From contig OZ017802.1 of assembly GCA_963969395.1 (NCBI GenBank), positions 20,491,410 to 20,555,409 of the forward strand: DNA of 64,000 bases, in the 5' to 3' direction. The stretch comes from Pseudoscleropodium purum. Taxonomy: Eukaryota; Streptophyta; Bryopsida; Hypnales; Brachytheciaceae. A program made the position numbers and the translations under genes. The notes below the pieces were generated by a model. The model was given only the letters and a program-made list of their open reading frames with translations. It made no database searches and was not told where the DNA came from. This document shows positions 1 to 11,639 of this stretch, piece after piece (position 1 is the stretch's first letter; every line of letters starts with the position of its first letter).

Positions 1-74
1 TAGAGGTTAAATTTGTGTGTGGCTCATGGCATTTGCTTTAATTTTCAATTTCTTTTAAGCAAGTTGAAGAAGCA

Positions 75-330
75 CTAGATATTTTTCAACTTGTATAGAC
101 GGTTGTGAGTTCCTAAGGGTTTCCAAATTGTAGGAACTCTACCTAGCAGCTACCTGACATGGCATAACAATGGCCACATTAAATAAAAATAAAAAATTAA
201 TTTTAAAATCATATTTTAAAAAATTAATTTTTAATTATTAAAATAGTCTAATAGTCCACATCAAGGGGAATAGGCTTGAAATGGCCCTCTTCTTGCTAAA
301 ATCCCTTCTAATGTCATTTCCTTGAAGAAA
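75..330. repeat. Dispersed repeat, copy 1 (related to 55530-55790)
   Basis: This stretch aligns by eye, in the same order and orientation, with 55530-55790. Shared blocks include a GATATT..TTCAACT start, a GGAACTC..CTACAC/CTAG block, a TGRCATGGCAYAACAATGRC-like block and a final block resembling GAAATRGCCCTC. A short piece of the last block recurs at 707-735. I cannot see terminal repeats or a coding region, so the element class is unknown. Confidence 0.45.
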
Positions 331-1107
331 TTTCATTTTTCGTATTATATTTTTACAGTTATTTGCAATAACTGTAATTTACATTTTTGGAAATCTTTTT
401 CTAATTTTATAAATTTTACTCCATTAGAATCAAACAATTGTTTCATTACATGAGTTGACTATGTGCAAAGTGTTGAATGTAGGTACTCCCTAACCACCAT
501 ATTACATGAGATTTGAGGACTACAAGACTATGGATTCCCTAGCTCTAAAAACACTAAGAACACTACTAATGATGCAATTTGACATGGTCGAGAGAGTGTT
601 GTGGACTTCATTTCTAAAAAAATCAATTTTTTTTTCATTTTTCATTTTCATCTTTTGAAAAAAAAATTCTAACATTGTCACATTTTTTCCCTACTAAAAG
701 AATAACAAGGGGAACGGGCTTAAAATGGCCCCCCCTTGCCTGCAAATATCATGTAATATTCTTTGCTATTTTGCCTAATTACTATTATTAAATTGCTCAA
801 ATCTTCATGTACTTTTTGTTGGCAAATGAAAGGAGGTTCTATTGTGATTATTAACAAACTTGAAAATAAATTGACTGTTGATGAGATCATGATAGAAAAC
901 ATTCTATCAATCAGATGTTGTTGTTAATTTGATCATATTTTAGGTATAAAATAATAATATTTTAAAGTTTAAATAAAAAAATAACATTAGACTCTTTGTT
1001 CTTCAATATTAATTTATTGTCTCTACCTTTCTATCTAGATGGGAAAAAATAGGCAATGGTTCCAAAATGTTCCAAAATTCTCACTACCATAAGCTGGGGT
1101 TTTTTTT

Positions 1108-1286
1108 TATTAAGTTTTAAATTATATTCTTTGTAGTAAGATTGTAAGTGATGACTTTTAAGAAGATTTTTAGTATAAATGTATTAGAAATACATGTGTT
1201 TTTAGTAAAATTTTATTGAAAATCTCCTAAAAGTTAATTACTTATAATCTTACTACTAGAACTATACTTTAAAACTCAATTAATAC
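1108..1286. repeat. Imperfect palindrome, MITE-like
   Basis: The left half (AAGTTTTAAATTATA, then GTAGTAAGATTGTAAGT) is repeated in inverted orientation in the right half (ACTTATAATCTTACTAC, then TATACTTTAAAACTC). The whole fold is about 180 bp with a short AT-rich centre. Size and symmetry fit a non-autonomous DNA transposon, but no clear target-site duplication was found. Confidence 0.45.
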
Positions 1287-2499
1287 TGCAATTTTCATCA
1301 TGCTAGATGCTGAATAAATAAAAAATTCGTCGTGCAACTTCAATAAACAAATCTTTGCCAAGAGTAATGTGTTTGTAGACAAGATCTATATACAAATTAT
1401 GTGATAAGAGGTAAAACAACCCATGTGGGATATGTAAATAGTTAGGATTAATAGGAGCTCAAATGCTCATGGTGAAGTCAAACATAAGAAATGTGTTCAA
1501 TGTAGAATTTCAAACCTCATTTGGTCATAGTAGAACAACTTTTTTCAAAAGAATTTGAACTAAATTATTGTGGAAAATGAAGCTAGCTTTCATCTCCATA
1601 AAGCCTTTTGAGATTTTGATCCTCTAATCAAAAGTTATGGACAAATTTCAAGGAGGAGTTGGAAGGCTTTTTTTCTTTGGCATTTTCAAACATCCCCTAT
1701 GTCAAGCTATCATTTTCAAGTTACCCCATATCCTTTGAGGGTTCATGAGAGAGAATGAATTTCATTATAAAAATAACCTCTCCAACTTCTATTCCTATTG
1801 CGAACTAATGATGAAATTCCATGATGTCTCCATCAGCAAATCTCTTCATGATTTGCGGTATGCATGGTTGATGATCATTGGACTCTAGATTGTATCTTCT
1901 TACTAACATTGATTATTTTCTTTTTTTAAAACAACCTATTCAATTAATTCTTTATGATTTGGCAAGAATACTAAATCGTATATAGTTACATGTTTCCATT
2001 TATTTCGGCAATCAGCATTGTAAATTTTCAAGATTTTCGGCAATTATCATTATAATTTTCCGAAATTACGATATCTTTAAAAACAATTAATTTTTGCCAA
2101 AATTGAAGAGGTACTACGGTATGTTGGGTCCTATCATTCATGAAGAATGTACTTTTTCTATATAGCATAATTGCAACCATATGATTAGATACATGGTGAC
2201 TTATAACTAACTTATAAGGCCATGTGATAATGAGAAATTTTTTAATTTTTTAAGAGGTATAAGGGGCCATCATTCCTAAGATTTAATTTTTTGTGTTTAT
2301 TAGTGAACATTCTTGAACCAATGGGTTGAATGTCCTTAAGTAGTAGGAGTGCTATAGATGAAATATTTCCTCTAAGTTGTAGTAATTTGAAGATTTATGA
2401 TTCAATTTAAGTCTTAGATGTAAGAGATGAACCATTCCTAAATTTTTGAAGAGGACTAAATACTATAGCAAAGGAACCTTGCCAATACTACTCATAGAT

Positions 2500-2695
2500 C
2501 ACTATAAGAAACCTCTATTTTAGGTGATAGATTTTAGAAAATATTTAATGTAACAACCAATGTTTTTATGTCAATAATAACATTCCCTATAATATCTTGA
2601 TGTTATGGTGGAGACTATTTTTGACATAAAATCATATGTTGTTACATTGAATGTCACCTAAAATCTATCACTTAAAACACAAATTTTTTATAGTA
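2500..2695. mobile_element. CACTA-type MITE, 196 bp
   Basis: The element begins CACTATAAGAAA and ends TTTTTTATAGTA, so the outermost bases are a CACTA-like inverted repeat with one change at the right end. Both flanks carry the trinucleotide GAT (2497-2499 and 2696-2698), the 3-bp duplication expected of CACTA/EnSpm transposons. The two halves are near-complementary over most of their length (for example GTGATAGATTTTAG and its complement), so a transcript would fold into a long hairpin. There is no coding capacity. Confidence 0.65.
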
Positions 2696-3782
2696 GATTG
2701 TCACATAGGATTATAATTGTCAAATATGGAATTTTGTTTTTTCAATTAAGGTTGATACCAAGAATTGTACTCAATGTCAAATAAAAAGAGATTTTATAAA
2801 TAAAAAATAATGATGTTATAATCTATTGCAATATTCATACGAACTAACCAATATATAAAATTTCTATATTTGGGGGATCAAGTCTCTTTGGAAGATGAAT
2901 GCACACACTTTTAGATTAATAAATCATCTACATTTTGCATGTTAATTTCATCTTTGGCCTTTGATGTAAAAATCTCTTTGACACCAATGAAGATAGTTGT
3001 TAGCATTGAATACCATGAAATTAAAACATCCAAATCAATTTCTCCAACTTGGAAACATTGCTAGTACAAATCATTCCAACCCTTAAAGTTGGAACACCCA
3101 AAATTGCATCTTGCCTTAAACCATCATTGTTGTTTTGTGTATATTTTCAAAATCAATATATACCTATTTTGAAGAAATTGCTTTAGAACATCTACTAAAA
3201 AATTTCATCCTATAACTTTTGACCCTATATAACTTTTGCATATAGCATCCAAAGGTATTTTTCTTTAGTGCATTGGAACCTCCTTTCACTTGCCAATAAG
3301 AAAATAATATGAAAATTTGACTAGACACATAACAGCAACTAGGTACAATAGCAAAAGTAGTAGTTTTGGGAGTAAATCACCTTTGTTGCCCTCACTTCGT
3401 TCAAGAATAAGGCGGAAGTACCTAATTTGTGATAATTTAAGCATTTCACTTTGTAGGATATGGAAAATTAGTTAAGAATTAAAGTCAATGTATGCAAACA
3501 TAAGAATGAGGAAGAATGCCAAAAGGAAAAGATTTTTTTCCTAAGGATGAACATTTTATTCCATATAAATGTAGATTTTTCATTGATCCATTTCCTTCTC
3601 ATAGATTCACCTATTGCGATTAGTTTGGTACTTCTTCCTAAGTCAAAAGGGAAGAGAGATGAGTAGACAAGAAGGTAAAAATAGAGAATTTTTTCTAGTG
3701 AATAGTACATCCAATTGTTGTCTATAATAGGTCAGCATATAAAGCCATTAGGTATAGTGACTACCATTAATAAAACAAATCT

Positions 3783-6012
3783 GAAATGTTTTCATTCCAT
3801 CAACCATATGATAAGCATCTACGAACAAAGTCCAAAAAAGTATGCACAAATGATGTAGTGTGCAACATACCACACATTACCATGGAAGTTTGAAGGAAAA
3901 ATTAATTGTGATTTGAAATAAAATTAATTTCAAAGTTAGCCACACCTAAAACTTTGTTTTGTTCATTATGATTTGGAATTAATTTATCTTTTGTCAATTT
4001 TTTCTTAGAACTCCAAAAGAACTTTTTGTGCCTTGGCATGTTGATATACATCATTTCAAATTGTTGGACACAAAAATTGAAGGAAATTGACATTTATAGA
4101 ATTTAAAATATCAACAATTTGACAAACATGCAAATGATGTTGGTTTTACAATATTTGAACTTTTTTTTGATTGATAGCATGGGATGACATTAGTCTTTGT
4201 AGAAAGATTCTATGTTACAACATAGACCATTGTTATATATAAATACCCTCACATTAGAAATATTTGTCGAAATAGACAATGCATTCAACTTATATTTTAT
4301 AGCCATATAATGCATTTTGGGGGTTCAATTTGTTGTATAAAGACTAGAGTTTATGAAGCATGTAATTGACCCAAGAAATAAATAAAAATTATCATTTTTT
4401 GTTTCAACAAAAATTAAAATTTTTATGAAGGTTAGTGTAATTTTGGCAATTTTCACTTTTTTAATGAAACAAACAATGATGAATTATTTATTTTGGACTT
4501 TTTGGATCAGTTACATGCATCATGAACCCTAGTCTTCATACAACAAATTGACCTCCAAAAATGCATTATATGGCTGTAAAATATAAATTGAATGCATTGT
4601 TTGCTCTAACAAATCTTTTAAATATGAGGGCATTAAAATGTAACAATGGTCCGTTTTGCAACCTATACTCTCTCTACAATGGCTAATGTTATACCATCCC
4701 CTAAATATTATAAAAAAACAACATCATTCATATGTATGTTTGTCAAACTATTAATATTTTAACCTCTAAAGGTTTTTGACTATATTCTCACCAAAAATGC
4801 TCTAAAACTGCCATATTTAGTACACATACGAAAATTTAGAAAGAAAAAAATATTGGACACATGTAAATATAGGATCTTGTAGTAATCTAGTTTGAAAAGA
4901 TGTGGGAAAAATTTCAGAATTTTCCAACTTGTAGATAGCAAGATAATAGTGTTTGAATTGACAAAATTTATTTATTTGGCCTTGCAAAAAAATGGGCAGC
5001 TATACTTCACAAGGTCACATTTATATGAAAAAATGTCCAAAATGGTGGTTACTCTTGGATTCATTCTTCAAGGCAAGTCAACCACATGCTAGAAAAATTT
5101 CAGATAATTTGGAACTATACAACATATAAGAAAAAAATAGTAAGTAGAGAGAAATAGAGAATGATTCAAAATATAAAATTGTTAAGAATTTAATTACAAA
5201 TTTGAAAAATTTCAATTCCAATGGTTGTAGTTTTCTTAATAAACAATACATATACAATATTTTTTTGGTTTTTTTCAAAAATATTGAAAATTGAGTTTAA
5301 TATAGGACTTCAAATTTTATTTTGCAATAGAGATTCTATAATTGCTTGCAAACTAAAATTCCTCATGACTTTCATTTCATTAATCAAAATAGAATGATTC
5401 AAAGCTTTCCATTCATATGTAAATATTGAAAACTAATATCAAATTTTTATTTCTTGAAAAAGTGATTTTTCAAGGAATTTTTGGATTGCTTGTTGATTAA
5501 TGAAAACAATATATCATACAATAATTTCTTAACCATGTAGTCAAAAGTAATGAAAATTGTTTGGCTTTAAAGCTACTCTTTGGGCACATGTTGTGTGCAA
5601 ATTTCAAATAAATAAATAAAAATCTCATTTGTAGTGAGCTGCCTCAAAATGCTACATTCTCAAAAAAGCATGTTCCATGCTTTAGGGGCTAAATTCTATA
5701 AATGTCAATTTCCTTCATTTTTGTGGCTCAACAATATGAAATGATGTATACCAACATGCCAAGGCATGAAATTTTTTTTCGGAGTTCTAAGAAAAAATTG
5801 CCAAAAGATAAATTAATTCCAAATCATAATGAACAAAACAAAGTTTTAGATATGGCTAACTTTGAAATTAATTTTATTTCAAATCATAGCTAATTTTTTC
5901 TTCAAACTTCCATAGTAATGTGTGGTATGCTACAGACTACAACTTTTTTGGATATACTTACGGACTTTATTCATTGGTGCTTATCATATGGTTGATTGAA
6001 TGAAAACATTTT
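3783..6012. repeat. Large foldback (inverted repeat) with a nested element
   Basis: The left arm (about 3783-4408) is matched in inverted orientation by a right arm split into two pieces (about 4463-4762 and 5689-6012). Diagnostic matches are the block around 3790-3820 with 5975-6005, and the block around 4255-4375 with 4505-4630. Two 63-codon open frames on opposite strands (3902-4093 minus, 5702-5893 plus) are nearly the same peptide and are simply the two arms. The loop is about 55 bp. The 926 bp between the right-arm pieces is a separate transposon. Transcription through the arms would give long double-stranded RNA. Confidence 0.75.
4763..5688. mobile_element. TTAA-flanked element A, nested in the foldback
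   Basis: The ends are CCTCTAAAGG and CTTTAGGGG, an inverted repeat of about 9 bp. They are flanked by TTAA (4759-4762) and CTAA (5689-5692). The uninterrupted opposite arm of the foldback preserves the empty site with a single TTAA at about 4103-4106, so this insertion duplicated TTAA. The interior has no intact gene. It resembles the element at 45497-46402 in inverted orientation (shared blocks include the text around 4880-5130 and its complement around 46080-46330). Confidence 0.7.
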
Positions 6013-6391
6013 AGGTTTGTACTCAGTTTTTTGGAGGGACATCACAATATGGTAAGATAGGAGGTTTGAACTTTGACGGGGCATTAAAAGCGAACATGAG
6101 TCAATAGTACATTTTGCTCTCTTCAATGTGCCAACTATGCGCATTTCAGGAGGTAGTTGTTTTTTACAACCACAAATGACCACTTCTTTTCAACTTCAAA
6201 AATTTGTAACTAATTCCGCAAAGCTCCAAAAAACATGAAACGACTTGGGTTAAATGCCAATTCCACTTGTCTTTCAAGGAAAATTTACTGCAAAATACTT
6301 CAAGAAGTTTCACCTCCCCCGAAATCAGTTCCAGCCCTTAAATGTTCAGTTTATGGACCTACTACCTTAAAGGTTGCTTTTTGTGGAAAGT
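5970..6391 (-). mobile_element. Fragment of TTAA-family type 2 (inverted)
   Basis: Read on the minus strand from 6391, this stretch matches the beginning of the element at 62457: GGTAGTAGGTCCATAAAC, then a GGGGGAGGTG block, then a block ending in CAAGTCRTTTCAT. The terminal CCTTTAAGG is a decayed version of the CCCCTAAGG end. Its inner boundary merges with the right arm of the foldback, so the two repeats are probably nested or fused. Confidence 0.5.
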
Positions 6392-6964
6392 TTTAACAAG
6401 AAAACAATAACTGCCTTGCCCTGCCCAGGTGGGTTATCACATACACATATTGTATATTTGTATTATGCGTGTCTGATTGATGGGCAAAGTGGGCCATATG
6501 GAACACATGAACTTAAGTCCAATCCAACATTATTCAGTTGACATGATTTTCTTTTATTATTGCCAACTGAAGGGATAATCAATTATAAGTAATCAAGTTA
6601 CCAACCTCCCCAAACTCATGTCTCCTCAAAGTTAGTCACTAACTTAATTGATGTAAAGTGATAACAATTGTGGCTTTCAATGTACTTGCTGTGATAGTTG
6701 TATGCTTTCAATGTACACCTCCCAGACATTTTTGCTGCTTCGGCTAGTCCTGCTGTGTGTGAATTGTCATCTAAGGGAGCCAACTCATTTCCAACTTTTT
6801 AAGTAATTATGGGGTATGTAGAGTGTAGATTTCTTGAGTGCAGAAATTTTTCTTGATGTAGAAATATAATTTGGAAGGATAATATAATTTTTCAGAATTT
6901 TTTAACTCAAAATATAATCATCATAAATTTTTGAACTGAACTGTATTATACTACATGTACTAGT

Positions 6965-7950
6965 TATATAGACTTTTCTGTTTCTAACTATGGGCTAGTT
7001 GCAAAATCAACCAAGGACTAGTTGCAATATTGAGAGCCTAACAACCAATGATAATGCACTACAACTACTTTGGAAATATCACCACAATTTCACAAAAAGA
7101 GATTAGTCTATAGGTTAGAAATAGAGAAATGGATTGGCTCCTATAAATGATAGTTGATTGGAAATATAGCAACCTAACTTGCAAGAATGGGAGGTTGGTC
7201 AAAAATGGGTGATTCCCTTTACTTCCAACAAACAAGAACAAGAAAAGAATAATTAATGTTAAGGTGGGTACTTTCTAAACCTCTACTTTTTTCTACTATG
7301 ATTAGTTACTATTATTAGAGTGGTTAAATTTTCAAATATTCTTGTTGGCAAGTAAAAGAAGGTTTCAACACACTTAAAAAAATGACATTTAATTTGGATA
7401 TTGTATGCAAAAGTTAGGAAGGGCCAAAGTTTTTTTTGGTAGAAGTTCTAAAATCGTTTTTTCAACATATATACATATTGATTTTGGAGATGTATACATA
7501 GCAATAATGGTGGTTTTAGGCAAGGTGTGATTTGGGGGGTATTTACTTAGTTTTACATCCATCTCATTGAAAATTTATTAGAATAATTCTACAATGTATG
7601 ATATGTTTGCATTGGTAGCAAGTGTCACTCTTTGGCTAATTTGATATCATTATTATACTTTGATGTAATGTGACCTTGAGTCTACATGAAGTTAAGGGTA
7701 GTCTCTACTCCAACATAAAACAATTCATATAAGGTAGCCACTTAGTTGAAGATTTTGTTCGATCTATTCTTGTCATATAGGTCTTCCTATTTCCAACTAC
7801 AAGCTGGTTGCAAAATCAACTAAGGACTAGTTGTAATATCGAGAGTTTTGCAACCAATTGTAATGTACCACAATTGCAGTGGAAATTGTGCCACAATTAA
7901 TTATGCTCATCTCTAGCTAATTAGAAAGAAAGTAGCCTATATAACCCAAA
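6965..7950. repeat. Pair of ~140-bp direct repeats, 0.8 kb apart
   Basis: Segments at about 6970-7110 and 7778-7945 share long runs such as GTTGCAAAATCAAC, AAGGACTAGTTG and ACCACAATT in the same orientation. They could be decayed terminal repeats of a small element or two copies of a dispersed repeat. The DNA between them shows no recognisable gene. Confidence 0.4.
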
Positions 7951-8054
7951 TAGGGGAAAAAATAGATATGGATACAATAGCTACTTATATCTTGAATGGC
8001 GTCACATTATCAAGTAATTGATTTCGGGATTTTAAATAGGAGGTGGTGTGTGTG

Positions 8055-8355
8055 TGTAAATAGTAAAGGGTATTTATTAAAGTTAGTGAATTGATTGCAA
8101 GCCAAATGGGAGCAAACCCATTGTAGGCAAAATTATATTAGTGGTATACATTTTAGAACTTGAATGTACTAACTTATATAATTTTGCCTACAAGGGTGGA
8201 GGTTGGGAAATGGGGGCAAATAATAAAGGGTATTTAAGGTAAGCGAGCCCATTGCAAGCCAAATGAGAGCATGCCCATTATAGGAAAAAGTATACTAGTG
8301 GTGTACATTGTAGAACTTGAATTTTCACTCATATAAGTTTGCATACAATGGGCTC
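8055..8355. repeat. Tandem pair of ~150-bp units with an internal inverted repeat
   Basis: Two tandem copies begin with TAAAGGGTATTTA and share GCAAGCCAAATG, TAGAACTTGAAT and a closing ATATAA..TTTGC block. Within the first copy, TTGTAGGCAAAATTATAT and its exact complement form 18-bp arms around a loop of about 37 bp. This looks like a small foldback element that was tandemly duplicated. Confidence 0.45.
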
Positions 8356-8461
8356 ACTTCCCTTACTACATTAGGTATGCACATACTGCAGAAGTTCATC
8401 TTTGTGTAGTACTGTACCAAATAGCCTTTCAAGGACTCCAGCTCAAGCATGATAGTAAGAA

Positions 8462-8850
8462 TCAGGCAAATAATTTGAGCATCTGCAGCTGGAGTTCCCA
8501 TGAGAGTCCCATTATTGACTGTCGCCTGCTGGGCCGGCTTAATGTTTTCTCCCACGATTGCTTGTAACTGGAATGGTGTCCATCCCCCAATAAGCTTACC
8601 TACAAAAACTGCCTGCACTTTGCCTGCACTGGCTGAACGAAGTAGCCCGGAATTGCGAGCAAGACAATTTCCAGCTTTCAATTGACACCAATCATCACCG
8701 ACGTCAATTGTGTTTCCAACGCCTCGTTCATCAGTGTTCGTTTCTGAAGAATATCATGTCTGCCAAACTCAACAGAAACTGTGTGATTGTTGAAGTCATC
8801 ACCCAACTGAAGACGATGCAAATGATTAATGTGCGGCTATGGACACTTTG
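8462..8850 (-). pseudogene. Coding-looking debris, unidentified
   Basis: Two minus-strand segments read like protein but do not join cleanly. One (about 8700-8820) runs from a DDFNNHTVSVEFG-like string to a TGA. The next (about 8480-8681) reads KAGNCLARNSGLLRSASAG and continues through a GGWTPFQLQ motif. Base composition is less AT-rich than the surroundings. I do not recognise the family. It may be a decayed gene or a captured fragment downstream of RPL27. Confidence 0.25.
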
Positions 8851-9649
8851 ATTTAAAAGGGGACTCTGGTTCACAAACGTGCTTTAGGAGGCGCTGACTA
8901 CTTCGGCTGTCGCCAAGTTACAATTGTTTCAGTGCATTCAAATAAACCGATGCTTTAACATCACTCCAGTGAGAACTCACATACATCTCAAGGGAATTTC
9001 TTACATTTGAAGCCAAGCTCTAGTGGGAGGCCTTGCCACGGTGAATCAGCTGAAGACTAGGATGGGTTTGCTTCTTCAAATTCATTGAAAGTCGCAGAGT
9101 AGAAGCAAAGCAAGAGGTTAGGATTTAGGAATGCAAAATAGCACAAGAAGAGCAGGTTTGCAAAACGGGTGGGATGGTGGTAACCACCACTATTTAGACC
9201 CGGAATGAAGAACATCCCAATCACTGCTGAATACACGACGAGAAATCTTTTAGGTACCGTAAATCAGTGGAGTTTAGTTCTGTGACATCGGACTAAAGAG
9301 CAAGTCGTCCGTAAGATCAATAACTCTGAACCTTCATGGAGTAATTTGACTCCTCAATCGAATCTCAGGGGAGGACGCAATGTCGGAAGGAAAAATAGTC
9401 TGTCTCAAGTACTGAACGCATACAAAACGATGATTGCAAATCAACTTTGTACGACCAATTCCCAGACCCGCTGTACAACCACTTCGATATGGACAAAACA
9501 AATCATGTCACGCACTGCAGAGTCAACCCTTTGTTCTGAACTAGACCCATGAGAAGTTACTGAAAAGACTTTGAATGCTTCACATGATAATTAATATTAA
9601 AGATGAGGATTGAAAATTCTACATTTAAGTTCCGGAGTTTTGTAAGCTC

Positions 9650-11300
9650 TCAGAACCGAAGCTTGGAGAAGAACCATCTGTTCTTGCCAGTCTTGAACCT
9701 CTCTTCCAACACTGCTTTCGCCCCCTGTCATCATCAACCACAAATACAAACATCAATATTATCTTCTAAAACATTCTTCTGGATTAACATACAAGAAACC
9801 CTTAGGCTGGCCGAAAAACTCCTGGAATTGCCTCAGAAACTAGTGCTCTCTAGCTATATTCACATCTCTGAAAGCAAAAACCTAAAATGATGGCCCCAGG
9901 TGACTAATTAAGAGTTGTAGACAGATTATAGACCATTGCTTTGCAGTGTCATCAATGTACTCCTGTAGACCCAGATTACTAAGATGTACTTACCTTTCTG
10001 GCTTCAACACGGCTGGCGGTAGACTCCAATTTCTCGGCAGTCACGGTGGACTTCAGATCCACGTCTAAAGTATACCTGGAAAGTGCAAAATATACAAAAT
10101 GAGGAATTGCATTTGCAGCCAAGCACGCTAGTCATTAACCAGGATAGACTTCATCACATGGGTATACAAAAACTCCAGACAAAGCACTCGTTACATACGA
10201 CAAACGATAGGCCAAAGTGTGTTTGAAGTTCTGCAAATTTCTACAAAGGTCTACTTGCGACTGCAGAGACACTCATGAATTCCCTGTAAAGGATGCCACA
10301 GAATCATCACCATCTCTACAGAATATGCGATTAACATACTTTCCTTTCTCCATAGTTGATCTATGATACTAAATTTTGAGTTATTGGCTCAGTAACAGTA
10401 TCTCAACTCTAAATGAGATTTCAGAAATCAAGTATTACTGCTCATCTGATTTCTAACAATGCCCAAGGTATTAGGTACCAAAAAAATCAGATACATCTAC
10501 ATGCGCACTTCAAAGTGAAGCGAGTCGCAGGGAATACTAGGATGTAAACGAGTACCTGGTTGGCATAATGTGGTTGTAGTTAACAACTTTCGTGAACGCT
10601 TTCAGTCTGGAGCGCTTGGCAATGGTCTTCTGGGACGCCTTTTTAATCACCTGCAACAATCAATTAAACAGAACCTCAGAAAACAAGTCCTTCTCTCTGA
10701 ATTCAACTTCCATCTTTATACCAACTGATTCGTAAATGTCTCATTCTGAATAACCCTAGCGCCCCAAGTATGCATTGTCGGCTCGATACATCTACAGCTG
10801 TCTGAGAAGCTACTATCAGATTGCACCCAGTAATAGGGGTGTTGTCAGCAAAACTTTCAGGTTACTGTGGACCTCCCATGAATCAGACGAACATATCACG
10901 TAAGGCTGGGATTAAATAGAGGCACAACCCTAATCACAGATATTCAAACCCTACTAAAATCATCTGCAGATTATTAAAGAAAAATCTACAAACACACCAA
11001 ACGTTTGGAAAACTGTCAAGTCGTAGAACCTAAGACACTCACAGCCTGTCACCAAGCCCTCACGCGCACAATAACCTAAACCCTCACATGAAAAGGAAAA
11101 TCTAAAGAGGTCGAAGGAGTAAGAGAGCTGCAGAGAATTCATACCTTGCGGGGGTACTTGGCGATGCCGCAGACGATGGCATGACCGTAAGGGCGCTCCT
11201 TGGTGCCATCATCGAAGTTCTTGACGATGACAGCTTTGCGACCGGCGTAGCGGCCCTGCAAGAGCACGACCACCTTGTTGGCCTTGAGAAACTTCACCAT
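9650..11300 (-). CDS. RPL27: 60S ribosomal protein L27 (eL27), 4 exons
   Basis: This is a structural protein of the large cytosolic ribosomal subunit. The exons on the minus strand are 11300-11145, 10650-10556, 10075-9994 and 9724-9650, and all introns are GT-AG. Spliced, they encode exactly 135 residues, the usual eL27 length. The N-terminus reads [20 protein letters not shown], and the sequence continues through a [12 protein letters not shown] segment, a conserved [13 protein letters not shown] joint made across the exon 2/3 splice, and the C-terminus [11 protein letters not shown]. Phases are consistent at every junction (the Arg codon is split at exon 2/3). The start is the only Met giving the family N-terminus. 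No lesions are seen, so the gene is probably functional. A telo-box lies just upstream. Confidence 0.97.
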
Positions 11301-11410
11301 TGTGCCGCAATAGGCAAGAAGTGAAGCCTGCACGCGCTGGAGAGAAACGAAAGAGATGGCCAAAGAGAACGAGAGTAGAGAGCTGCAGAGACCAAGAAGG
11401 CCGAACGGCC

Positions 11411-11424
11411 AACCCTAACCCTAA
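11411..11424 (-). promoter_or_regulatory. Double telo-box in the RPL27 promoter
   Basis: AACCCTAACCCTAA lies 111 bp upstream of the RPL27 start codon. Telo-boxes are a known hallmark of plant ribosomal-protein promoters active in dividing cells. This copy is a tandem of two units and is too short to be an interstitial telomere array. Confidence 0.6.
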
Positions 11425-11439
11425 TATTTTAGACTTCCG

Positions 11440-11560
11440 TCATCCCTCCGTCCGTCGTATCTCCGTCCTCGAGCCGTTCGTTCGTCACCTCTTCGTCCAC
11501 GTCCACGTCCACGTCGTCCGTCAGCTGTTCGTCCCCTCCGTCCAAAAGCACTCAACCCTC
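11440..11560. repeat. Low-complexity pyrimidine/purine tract with GTCCAC repeats
   Basis: The tract is built from CGTC, TCCGTC and three tandem CGTCCA units around 11495-11520. On the RPL27 strand it is purine-rich (GGACG/GGACGTG). It sits immediately upstream of the telo-box, so it is probably part of the RPL27 promoter or leader rather than coding sequence. Confidence 0.4.
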
Positions 11561-11639
11561 TCAATTGAACTTCTCCATAATCTCTCTCGTTCTGCATAAA
11601 ACCGATTGGACAATTTTCACATGTCAAGTTGTGAACATA

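Noticed and set aside
11411..11424. Interstitial telomere repeat
   Set aside because: Only two AACCCTA units, correctly placed for a ribosomal-protein telo-box.
11300..11627. Overlapping frames rich in Arg (plus and minus) upstream of RPL27
   Set aside because: They are shadows of the RPL27 first exon and of the low-complexity CGTC tract in its promoter.
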